Source: Ruminococcus sp.
Lineage (GTDB): Bacteria > Bacillota > Clostridia > Oscillospirales > Ruminococcaceae
Length of the DNA stretch: 36,891 nucleotides
NCBI GenBank assembly: GCA_017462565.1
Contig: JAFTQW010000046.1
Location: 1-36,891, forward strand
Direction: 5' to 3'
Position 1 is the first letter of the stretch. The number at the start of each line of letters is the position of its first letter. The position numbers and the translations under genes are program-made. Under the pieces are notes generated by a model that made no database searches, was not told the DNA's origin, and was given only the letters and a program-made list of their open reading frames with translations. Below, one piece after another: positions 23,216 to 30,550 of this stretch.

Positions 23216-23835
23216 ATGATTTCTTTCACCTTTTTAAATACAGCCTCCGCAAGCTGAGCGTGACCCTCAGCAGAGAGATGCTCACGATCGGTCTCGCTTG
23301 GCTCTGCAAACTGCGAAGCATCCAAAAATGCAGTATGCTCCTCATGGCTGACCTTGCAGTATGCCTCCGCCAATCCCTTGGAAACATCAACAGAATGATG
23401 TGAAAATTCGGGATCAAACTCGTTCTCCCAGACCTGCTGACCTAAATGAATCGGCGAAATCACAAGCACCTTGCTGGTCGGTGCAAAGCGGCGAACCTGT
23501 TTCACAAGCCTTGCAACACCCTTGCCGATGACATCGGATGAAGCACCGTAGACCGTTTTGCAGTCATTGGTGCCAAGCATAATGATCGAAAGGTCAATTG
23601 GAGCATGAGACTCCAGCAGAGTAGGCAGTACCTTGACACCACACCTGCCGTCACGAAGAGGATCATCGAACACGGTTGTTCTGCCGCACAAGCCCGCCTC
23701 CACAACATGATATTTGACCCGACCGAGTTTTTCGCTCAGGATGCTTGTCCAGCGAATGCCCCATGGGAAACGCTCACCTGTTTTCGGAATTAATCCCCAT
23801 GTATTGGAATCACCGAAGCATAATATCTGTTTCAT
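23212..23835 (-). CDS. SGNH/GDSL hydrolase
   Basis: Start chosen at 23835 (MKQILCFGDSNTWGLIP), which has an AAGGTGA site and places the block I motif at its normal N-terminal position; the open frame reaches 49 codons further back. Blocks are FGDSN (Ser nucleophile), GLCGRTT, MLGTND and DREHLSAEGH with Asp and His. It is about 207 residues with no signal peptide, so it is cytoplasmic. The family removes acyl groups from many substrates. The target is unknown. The ThiF start overlaps its stop by 4 nt, so it belongs to the sulfur operon. Confidence 0.85.
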   Translation of the reverse strand: MKQILCFGDSNTWGLIPKTGERFPWGIRWTSILSEKLGRVKYHVVEAGLCGRTTVFDDPLRDGRCGVKVLPTLLESHAPIDLSIIMLGTNDCKTVYGASSDVIGKGVARLVKQVRRFAPTSKVLVISPIHLGQQVWENEFDPEFSHHSVDVSKGLAEAYCKVSHEEHTAFLDASQFAEPSETDREHLSAEGHAQLAEAVFKKVKEII

Positions 23836-23925
23836 ACTATCACCTTTTATTTTTATACTAATCCCCGAAATATTGATAGATAAAATTGCGAGCAGAAATT
23901 TCGTCAGACAAGGAGAACACCGCAT

Positions 23926-23943
23926 GACAGGCTGTCGCCTGTC
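23926..23943. repeat. Short perfect hairpin between cysE and the hydrolase gene
   Basis: GACAGGC (23926-23932) pairs with GCCTGTC (23937-23943) across a 4-nt loop. No T-run follows on either strand. It may be an RNA processing or attenuation structure, since the operon seems to continue across it. The rest of 23836-23984 holds no supported gene. Confidence 0.4.
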
Positions 23944-23984
23944 GAGGACGTTCGACGCAGCATGACGGAATTTATGCCGCAAGT

Positions 23985-24896
23985 TTACCTATTGCTATTT
24001 TGGAGATTAGTATTAACCTGAAGTTCCTGTGCCTTAACCGTTACTCGTAAATCCCTTGCAACAGACTCTGTCACAAAGGCATTACCACCAACGACAACAT
24101 TTTCCTCAATTACCGTTTCACCGCCAAGAATAGAGGAATTTGAGTATACAGTCACGTTGTCCATCATTGTTGGATGCCGCTTTACACCTTTGAGCTTCTG
24201 CCCGCCCTTTGTGGAAAGTCCGCCCAGCGTTACGCCCTGATATATCTTAACGTGTTCACCAATGACAGTCGTTTCGCCAATGACTACACCTGTACCGTGG
24301 TCGGTAAAGAAAAATCTGCCAATCTCTGCACCGGGATGAATATCGATACCTGTTACACTATGAGCGTGTTCTGTCATGATCCTCGGTATCATCGGAACAT
24401 CCAACAAAAACAACTCATGGGCGATTCTGTAGACTGAGATCGCATATATTCCCGGATAGGAAAGAATGACCTCGTCCTTGCTTTTCGCCGCAGGATCGCC
24501 GTCAAATGCCGCCTGAATATCAGTATCGAGAAATGCTCTAATCTGCGGTATCTTTTCCATAAAATCATAAGTGATAGTCTCGGCTCTTTCTTCGACCTCG
24601 GAATTATTTTCCGTTTTCAAAGTATATCGCAGCACCACCATAATTTGCTTGTGAAGATGATAAATCACATCTTCAATGGCAGCTGACATATTATTTTTCA
24701 GGCTATAGCTCCTGTAGACCTTGTCGCCGTAATAGCCGGGATAAATGATCATCATCAGCTTTTCCACAATCTCAATGATTGCTTTCTTGTCAGGACGATT
24801 GTAAATATCCCGCTTGTTGATTGCCCTGTTATCATCATAATCAGTGAGTATCGCCTGCACAATATATTCTACACGCTGTTCGTTTAATTTTCCCAT
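23985..24896 (-). CDS. cysE: Serine O-acetyltransferase, EpsC/CysE type
   Basis: The 303-residue protein has the long N-terminal helical domain of the EpsC type. The left-handed beta-helix domain follows: HAHSVTGIDIHPGAEIGRFF, FTDHGTGVVIGETTVIGEHV and YQGVTLGGLSTKGGQKLKGV, with both catalytic histidines. It makes O-acetylserine from serine and acetyl-CoA, the substrate of CysK. A GGAG site precedes the ATG. It lies 10 nt downstream of the Rrf2 gene and is probably co-transcribed with it. Confidence 0.93.
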   Translation of the reverse strand: MGKLNEQRVEYIVQAILTDYDDNRAINKRDIYNRPDKKAIIEIVEKLMMIIYPGYYGDKVYRSYSLKNNMSAAIEDVIYHLHKQIMVVLRYTLKTENNSEVEERAETITYDFMEKIPQIRAFLDTDIQAAFDGDPAAKSKDEVILSYPGIYAISVYRIAHELFLLDVPMIPRIMTEHAHSVTGIDIHPGAEIGRFFFTDHGTGVVIGETTVIGEHVKIYQGVTLGGLSTKGGQKLKGVKRHPTMMDNVTVYSNSSILGGETVIEENVVVGGNAFVTESVARDLRVTVKAQELQVNTNLQNSNR

Positions 24897-24906
24897 TTAT
24901 TTCTCC

Positions 24907-25347
24907 TCAGATACTGTAGCTGCCAGCAATAACGATCTCCTCCTGCCAGTCCATCAAATCCGCAAGAGTAATACCCTCCAATGTATCGTGTATCGCTGTA
25001 TCAAGCTGTCTCCACATTCGGTATGTCACGCACTGATTCTGATTCTTACATGGACTTGCACAGTTCTCTACACATTCTACAGGCGAAAGACTACCCTCTG
25101 TAGCAGTCAGAATCTGAAACATGGTGTACTGATCGGGAGGATATTTCAGAAGATAACCGCCCTGATTTCCTTTTACACTCTGAAGCAACGATGCCCTTTG
25201 CAGCAGCATCACAATTTGCTCCAAATATTTGACCGAAATATTCTGACGACCGGCAATATCTTTTAATCTTACAGGTGTTCCGTCATTATGGTTTGCTAAA
25301 TCAAGCAGCATTTTGATTGCATTTTTTCCTCTTGTTGAAATCTGCAT
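24907..25347 (-). CDS. Rrf2 family transcriptional regulator (CymR/IscR-like)
   Basis: Start chosen at 25347 (MQISTRGKNAIKMLLDLANH), 5 nt after GGGAGGTG. Winged-helix motifs: VRLKDIAGRQNISVKYLEQI and SVKGNQGGYLL. An unusual cysteine cluster, CVENCASPCKNQNQC, sits where IscR and NsrR bind their Fe-S cluster, though with four cysteines. Linkage to cysE and cysK suggests a CymR-like regulator of cysteine synthesis. In CymR the effector is an O-acetylserine/CysK complex; the cysteines here could instead sense cluster supply or redox state. It is probably autoregulated, because CCTATAGG lies between -10 and -35 of its own promoter. Confidence 0.88.
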   Translation of the reverse strand: MQISTRGKNAIKMLLDLANHNDGTPVRLKDIAGRQNISVKYLEQIVMLLQRASLLQSVKGNQGGYLLKYPPDQYTMFQILTATEGSLSPVECVENCASPCKNQNQCVTYRMWRQLDTAIHDTLEGITLADLMDWQEEIVIAGSYSI

Positions 25348-25377
25348 CTCACACCTCCCAATCAATTCTCTATGTAT

Positions 25378-25445
25378 ATTATACCATACCTATAGGAAAA
25401 GTCAAGTAGTTTTTTCCTATAACTTGTTATAGATTCAATCTATAA
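25378..25445 (-). promoter_or_regulatory. Rrf2-cysE promoter with LysR-type palindrome
   Basis: On the minus strand: perfect palindrome TTATAGATTGAATCTATAA (25427-25445), 21 bp, -35 TTGACT (25400-25405), 16 bp, -10 TATAAT (25378-25383). The palindrome-to--35 distance equals that of the paaK and importer promoters. CCTATAGG (25389-25396) fills the core spacer and is a likely Rrf2 operator. Confidence 0.72.
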
Positions 25446-25450
25446 CAAAT

Positions 25451-25472
25451 AGGGCAGACGTATATCTGCCCT
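25451..25472 (-). terminator. Probable terminator after the binding-protein fragment
   Basis: AGGGCAGA (25451-25458) pairs with TCTGCCCT (25465-25472) across a 6-nt loop. A T-rich tail (ATTTGTTAT) follows on the minus strand. It ends just before the palindrome of the Rrf2 promoter. Confidence 0.6.
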
Positions 25473-25478
25473 GTTGTT

Positions 25479-25874
25479 CTATTCTTTGTTGACGGGAATA
25501 AAATCCTCACCTTGAATCTGATAGCTGTCAGGAACATCATCAAAAAACTTGTAGGAACGCTGTATCATCGCATCCACATCCGTACTGTCTTTTAGCAGAC
25601 CAATTGCTTTCATATCGGTGCAAACATTCACAAGTGCATCGTATCCGCCCTGCACACTGGGAATGTAATGATAACTTGACAGAATAGCGGCATTGGTTTC
25701 CACATCACCGCTGACATACTCTCCTTTGATTTGAATAGCCGCCGCTTCCTCTGGATGTTCTTCCACCCATGCAGAAGCTTTTAGAACTGCTCTGGTGTAT
25801 GCAGCTGCGATTTTCGGATGATTTTCTGCCAGTTCCTGAGAAACAAAGCTGACACAGCAATATTCAGAGGCATA
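25479..25874 (-). pseudogene. C-terminal fragment of a second SsuA/NrtA-type binding protein
   Basis: Starting at the codon after the cysK stop, and in the same frame, about 131 residues read as the C-terminal lobe of an NMT1/NrtA binding protein: SEYCCVSFVSQELAENHPKI, AAAYTRAVLKASAW and VSGDVETNAAILSSY, ending DFIPVNKE. The signal peptide and first lobe are gone. It is not the end of the importer protein at 12249, whose sequence is intact and different. A deletion seems to have joined cysK to the tail of a lost importer gene. It has no start codon with a ribosome site, so it is probably not translated. Confidence 0.75.
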
Positions 25875-26813
25875 TCAATTATTGCCGAACAGCGGTGTGG
25901 ACAAATATCTGTCACCGGAATCAGGAAGAAGCGCAACAATAGTCTTTCCTGCATTTTCAGGACGCTGTGCAAGGATAATTGCTGCCTTGAGTGCTGCACC
26001 GGAGGAGATACCTACAAGGATTCCTTCGCTCTGTGCAAAACGTCTTCCCTCTGCGAACGCATCTTCATTTTCAATTGTAATAACCTCATCGTAAACGGCG
26101 GTATTGAGCGTATCCGGAACAAAACCCGCTCCAATGCCCTGAATCTTATGAGGACCTGCCTTGCCTTCTGAAAGAACGGGGCTGCCAGCTGGTTCAACTG
26201 CAACGATCTTCACATTGGGATTCTGCTCTTTCAAATACTCACCGACACCTGTAACCGTACCGCCTGTGCCTACACCTGCAACAAAGATGTCAACCTTACC
26301 GTCCGTCTGCTCCCAAATTTCGGGACCTGTTGTTTTCTTATGAATTGCAGGGTTTGCAGGATTGACAAACTGTCCGAGAATGACAGAACCCTCTATCTGC
26401 TGATTCAGCTCTTCTGCTTTTGCGATAGCGCCTTTCATTCCCTTTGCCCCCTCAGTCAGCATAAGTTCTGCGCCATATGCTTTGAGGAGATTTCTTCTTT
26501 CAACGCTCATGGTATCAGGAAGTGTGAGGATTGCCTTATAGCCCTTTGCAGCAGCCACAGCCGCAAGTCCGATACCCGTGTTGCCTGAAGTCGGTTCGAT
26601 GATTGTTGCACCGGGCTTCAAAATCCCCTTGGTTTCGGCATCTTCAATCATCGCCAGTGCGATTCTATCCTTCACTGAACCTGCTGGATTGAGATACTCC
26701 AGCTTTGCGAGAATGGTTGCATTGTTTATTCCGGCCTTCTTTGTATAGCCGTTAAGTTTAAGCATCGGTGTACCGCCGATCAGTTCCAGTGTGCTTTCCT
26801 TAATGTTGCTCAT
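25875..26813 (-). CDS. cysK: Cysteine synthase A (O-acetylserine sulfhydrylase)
   Basis: Start chosen at 26813 ([20 protein letters not shown]), with a GGAGG site (complement of 26823-26827). The 312-residue PLP enzyme has the lysine motif [19 protein letters not shown], the substrate loop [12 protein letters not shown], the PLP phosphate loop [15 protein letters not shown], and [11 protein letters not shown]. It makes cysteine from O-acetylserine and sulfide. It is followed without a gap by the binding-protein fragment. Its promoter carries the shared palindrome and a downstream CCTAT/ATAGG box. Confidence 0.95.
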   Translation of the reverse strand: MSNIKESTLELIGGTPMLKLNGYTKKAGINNATILAKLEYLNPAGSVKDRIALAMIEDAETKGILKPGATIIEPTSGNTGIGLAAVAAAKGYKAILTLPDTMSVERRNLLKAYGAELMLTEGAKGMKGAIAKAEELNQQIEGSVILGQFVNPANPAIHKKTTGPEIWEQTDGKVDIFVAGVGTGGTVTGVGEYLKEQNPNVKIVAVEPAGSPVLSEGKAGPHKIQGIGAGFVPDTLNTAVYDEVITIENEDAFAEGRRFAQSEGILVGISSGAALKAAIILAQRPENAGKTIVALLPDSGDRYLSTPLFGNN

Positions 26814-26847
26814 AATAATTACCTCCATAAAATGATTTCTTAGTTTT

Positions 26848-26864
26848 CCTATTTTTTGTATAGG
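26848..26864 (-). promoter_or_regulatory. CCTAT/ATAGG operator candidate in the cysK leader
   Basis: CCTAT (26848-26852) and ATAGG (26860-26864) are inverted half-sites 7 bp apart, between the cysK transcription start and its ribosome site. The same half-site occurs in the core promoters of paaK, the importer and Rrf2. Binding here would block elongation or initiation. The Rrf2 protein is the suggested binder. Confidence 0.5.
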
Positions 26865-26883
26865 TTTTATCGGGTATGTGCTT

Positions 26884-26951
26884 AGTATACACCATATTTT
26901 TCATTTTGTCAAGGGGTTTTGAAAAAATTTCGCTATATACAAAATCTATTG
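26884..26951 (-). promoter_or_regulatory. cysK promoter with a diverged LysR-type palindrome
   Basis: On the minus strand -35 TTGACA (26907-26912), 17 bp, -10 TATACT (26884-26889). Upstream, 26933-26951 matches the 19-bp palindrome at 14 positions, including the outer half-sites, with 20 bp instead of 21 to the -35. It is the weakest member of the set and has the strongest core promoter. Confidence 0.55.
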
Positions 26952-26967
26952 CAAACCATAGACTGAT

Positions 26968-27603
26968 TCAATGACCCATACAAAGATTTTTTCTTGCTTG
27001 CACAGTCAAAAGAAAATCATGTGTAGAGACGATAAGAATATGATTTTCATCGGCATATTCGTTCAGCACATAACGGACGATTTCAGCACTGCTGGCATCT
27101 AAATTTGATGTAGGCTCATCCGCAATCAGAATATCTGTATGAAGCAGTAAAGTTCTTGCCAGTATTACTCTGCGGTATTCTCCGCCGGAAACTTCTGACG
27201 GATAAGATTTTTGAATATGTGTGATATGCAGGATTTCAAGCAATTTCTGCAATTCATATTTATCTATACTTCTGCCGCTCAGCTCTATCGGCATTCTTAT
27301 ATTGTTCAAAACATCAAGTTCAGGAATTAGAACGTTTCCCAGCATCATATAGCCTATTTTTGTGCTGCGAAGTTTTGTGCGCTCTTTTTCACACAGCTCA
27401 GTAAATATATTTTTGCCGTCAACAAGGATCTCTCCGCTATCGGGACGAAGCATTCCCGAGATGATATTCAGAAGCGTTGTTTTACCGCAGCCAGATTCAC
27501 CTGTAATGCACAGATATTCTCCGTTATTCAGTGAAAAGCTGACCGGATTCAATCCATTTTTTCCAAAATGTTTTTCTGTATTTTTTATCACTAATCTGTC
27601 CAT
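26968..27603 (-). CDS. ABC transporter ATPase, LolD/MacB type
   Basis: The 211-residue ATPase has Walker A GESGCGKTT, signature VSGGEYRRVILART, Walker B ILIADEPTSNLD and the switch VSTHDFLL. At the Q-loop, where the family has GYVFQ, this protein has GYMMLGNVLIPEL: the glutamine is replaced. It is expected to drive the FtsX-like permease encoded upstream. The export or mechanotransmission substrate is unknown. A GGAGG site is present 13 nt upstream of the ATG, farther than usual. Confidence 0.85.
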   Translation of the reverse strand: MDRLVIKNTEKHFGKNGLNPVSFSLNNGEYLCITGESGCGKTTLLNIISGMLRPDSGEILVDGKNIFTELCEKERTKLRSTKIGYMMLGNVLIPELDVLNNIRMPIELSGRSIDKYELQKLLEILHITHIQKSYPSEVSGGEYRRVILARTLLLHTDILIADEPTSNLDASSAEIVRYVLNEYADENHILIVSTHDFLLTVQARKNLCMGH

Positions 27604-27605
27604 AT

Positions 27606-28802
27606 TTATACTTGTTCCTCCGCCATAATTGCCGGTTCTTGCTTTATAATTCTGATAAATGAAAACGAAACGGAAATTCCCATCATAAGAAGATTTACCG
27701 CAAGGACACGGACAAGCACAGTTAATAATTTCGCAATGCCTATGGTTTTGTATGGTATATCTATTATTTGTGAGAGTAATGGATATAACGGATACACAAA
27801 AATGCAGACAAGTATCACACCAAAAATGTATCCGATCAGCAGCAGATACAAATACTCATGGATAAATATATTGATGATATGGCTTTTGGAAATTCCCACA
27901 GAAAGAAAACTTCCGATTCTGTTTTGCCGCTGCCGAATGCTTAACGTGACAAGTGTAAACAGCGCTGCTGATACGGTAATCATGATAAATCCGTTCAGTA
28001 TCAGTCCGAACACTTCAAAGTTGTGCAGTTTATCATACAACATACCGATCAAACTGCTGACAGTATAAACCGATGCACCCTTTCCGGCAAGTTCTATACG
28101 GAGTCTGCCTGCCACATCTTCTATATCCGCATCTTTCTGCACGCTGACAGTGATTAAAGATACGGGATTTTCCTTATTGTCAAAAAGAAAACTATACTGT
28201 CTCGAAGATGTTATTTTCTCAGCATCATCAAATGAAATAAATACTGCTGTGTCATATCCAATTCCCGTTTAAGGCAATACCCTTGCAATATGATATTCAT
28301 CTCCGTATAACATAATCGTATCACCCTTTTTCATACCAATATCAGAGCCGATTATAACCTCATGCTTTGACAGACTGTTCCTATCCTCGGGAGCAAGCCA
28401 GGACTGTACCGAAAAATCTGTATCAGGATTAATTGCGATTACTTCGATATCCCCAGACGAACAGCAGGAAAGACTTAGTGTTTCCATAAAAAGCTGTGAA
28501 CTAACCTGTGCAACACCGTCTGTACCTCGTATTGTATCAATGGGATTTTCATCAAAAAGAATCGTACATGATTTTCCCTCAAAAAGCACACCCTTTGCAT
28601 TTTCATCATAGGATGACGGAACGATCAGAATATCAGCGCTCAACTGTCGATTTGTTTCACTAATACCCGCCCTCATGTTCTCCATGCAAAATAGAGAAAG
28701 GAACAAAGCAATTGTACTGATAAAAATAAAAAACACAAATACTGTACTCTGAAATTTACGATGTGCAATGTTTTTGACTGCAATCGTTCTAACCGACATC
28801 AT
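27606..28802 (-). pseudogene. FtsX/MacB-like permease interrupted by one TAA codon
   Basis: Start at 28802 (MMSVRTIAVKNIAHRKFQST) has GGAGGAAAGG upstream and overlaps the DUF4418 stop by 4 nt. The frame shows the N-terminal helix (VFVFFIFISTIALFLSLFCM), a periplasmic-type domain and, at codon 178, TAA (complement of 28269-28271) in HIARVLP-stop-TGIGYD. The same frame then runs on through the rest of the outer domain and three more helices to 27606. The family usually has E at that position, so GAA to TAA fits. Total length would be 398 residues, normal for the family. Without readthrough no working permease is made. Confidence 0.8.
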
Positions 28803-29215
28803 TGACCTTTCCTCCTTGATTTCAGCACATTTCCGATGATGGAAATAATGGAAATCAATGTCAATAAAAGCGAAGAAATCGTAAGAGCAGGCATTGTTCT
28901 GGTATTGCAAACCATAGCAGACATTTCACAACTGCCTATCAGTTTGGGAATCAGCAGCAGTTCAACAGCGGATGCGATAGTTACAACATCCAATAGCAGC
29001 AAGGACTTATTTTCTGATGAAATCACTTTGGAAATCCCAAGTAAAGCTATTAATATCAAAATGAGTGCAGAAGCAATTGTACTGTAGTTGCAGCGCATGG
29101 CTTTTTCACCGCTGCATGGGTGAAGAAATGTGTTGACAGCCACAAAAACAAAAACAGAAATCAAAAGATTGATGATTCCGGTTATTTTACTTACGTTTAA
29201 AACTTTCTTATTCAT
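28799..29215 (-). CDS. DUF4418 family membrane protein
   Basis: The 138-residue protein has four hydrophobic segments (about 10-30, 47-62, 73-93, 108-128) and conserved cysteine/methionine elements, CSGEKAMRCNYS and CEMSAMVCNTRT. These match what I know of DUF4418 proteins, which sit next to MacB-type ABC transporters. Function is unknown; the cysteine and methionine pairs suggest metal or redox work at the membrane. It is the first gene of the operon with the permease and ATPase. Confidence 0.75.
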   Translation of the reverse strand: MNKKVLNVSKITGIINLLISVFVFVAVNTFLHPCSGEKAMRCNYSTIASALILILIALLGISKVISSENKSLLLLDVVTIASAVELLLIPKLIGSCEMSAMVCNTRTMPALTISSLLLTLISIISIIGNVLKSRRKGQ

Positions 29216-29229
29216 ATTTATAATCTCCT

Positions 29230-30408
29230 TTAATACAATATACCTTTGATACGGTCAAGCGCCTCTTTCAGAATATTTCTCGGACAGGCAACATTGATAC
29301 GCTGGAAATCCTCTCCGCTTTTTCCAAAGATTTTTCCGCTGTCAAGCCATAATTTTGCATTATGAATCATTCGCCTGTCAAGCTCCTCCGCAGACAATCC
29401 TGTTTTGTGAAAATCAAGCCATACAAGATATGTACCTTCAATGTCAATCATGGAAACATCGGGCATATTTTCAGCGATATACTCTTTTGTAAACTCAATA
29501 TTTTTCCCCACATATTCAATCATTGACCGATACCATTCCTCGCCTTTGCTGTATGCGGCTTCACAGGCAACAAGTCCCATTATGCCCAACTGGCTTGTAC
29601 CTGCAGCATCAAGTTCCTTTCGGAATTTTCCTTTCAATTTATGATTCGGAATAAAAATGTTTGACATCATCATACTTGCAAGATTGAATGTTTTGCTTGG
29701 TGACGTACAAGTAATGCTGATATTTTCAAATTCTTTTTTCAGAGATGCAAACACATGGTGTCTGCCTTTAAATACAAAATCCGCATGAATTTCATCACTC
29801 ACAACAATTACACCATGTTTGACGCAAATATCGCCAAGTTTAATAAGTTCTTCTGCCGTCCACACACACCCGACCGGATTATGCGGACTGCAAAGAATAA
29901 ACAGCCTGACTTTTTCAGAAATAATTTTCTTTTCAAAATCTTCAAAATCAATATGATAGCGATTATCGTCTCCGAGATACAATTCATTTTCAACGATTTT
30001 TCTGCCGTTGTCCCGAATGACTTCATAAAACGGATAATATACAGGAGTCTGTATCAGAACACTTTCACCGATTTCCGTATATGCTTTTACTGCCATGGCA
30101 AGCGCAAATACAACTCCGGGAGTTTTAATCAGACATTTTTCCTGAACGTCCCAGTTATGATGTTTTTTTAGCCAATTTGCCAGAATTTCAAAATATGGCG
30201 TCTGTACTTCACTGTAACCGAAAATCCCATGCTTGGCACATTCAATTAAAGCATCTTCAATATAAGAAGATGTTGCAAAATCCATATCCGCAACCCAGAG
30301 TGGAAGCACATCTTCTGGCATTCCTCGACGTTTTGCAAAATCATATTTCAGACATCTTGTATTTCTGCGGTCTATAACTTTGTCAAAATCAAGATTTCTC
30401 TCAGACAT
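29230..30408 (-). CDS. PatB/MalY-type C-S lyase aminotransferase
   Basis: The 392-residue PLP enzyme starts MSERNLDFDKVIDRRNTRCL. Family marks are LPLWVADMDFATSSYIEDAL, HGIFGYSE, TPVYYPFY, CSPHNPVGCVWT, VSDEIHADFVF, and the lysine motif TSPSKTFNLASMMMSN. MalY/PatB enzymes cleave C-S bonds of cystathionine or cysteine conjugates, giving thiol or sulfide, ammonia and pyruvate. It fits the surrounding sulfur genes. The start codon overlaps the end of a cystathionine-lyase fragment. Confidence 0.88.
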   Translation of the reverse strand: MSERNLDFDKVIDRRNTRCLKYDFAKRRGMPEDVLPLWVADMDFATSSYIEDALIECAKHGIFGYSEVQTPYFEILANWLKKHHNWDVQEKCLIKTPGVVFALAMAVKAYTEIGESVLIQTPVYYPFYEVIRDNGRKIVENELYLGDDNRYHIDFEDFEKKIISEKVRLFILCSPHNPVGCVWTAEELIKLGDICVKHGVIVVSDEIHADFVFKGRHHVFASLKKEFENISITCTSPSKTFNLASMMMSNIFIPNHKLKGKFRKELDAAGTSQLGIMGLVACEAAYSKGEEWYRSMIEYVGKNIEFTKEYIAENMPDVSMIDIEGTYLVWLDFHKTGLSAEELDRRMIHNAKLWLDSGKIFGKSGEDFQRINVACPRNILKEALDRIKGILY

Positions 30409-30550
30409 TCAATTCACGCTCCGTTTCCTGAAATACTTTTTCAAGTTCATAAATCAGATCTTCTGCATTTTCAATGCCTACTGAAAGGCGCAGTGTACTC
30501 TCTGTAATTCCATTTTTCTCACGGATTTTCTGCGGTACATCTGCATGAGT
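30401..30550 (-). pseudogene. C-terminal scrap of a MetB/MetC/OAH-sulfhydrylase family enzyme
   Basis: Forty-nine residues read THADVPQKIREKNGITESTL, then RLSVGIENAEDLIYELEKVF. This is the typical C-terminus of trans-sulfuration enzymes (cystathionine gamma-synthase or lyase, methionine gamma-lyase). The catalytic part is gone. The left end overlaps the patB start by 8 nt, the arrangement of an old metB-patB operon. The right end is joined to the tubulin-like gene at about 30,551. Confidence 0.8.
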
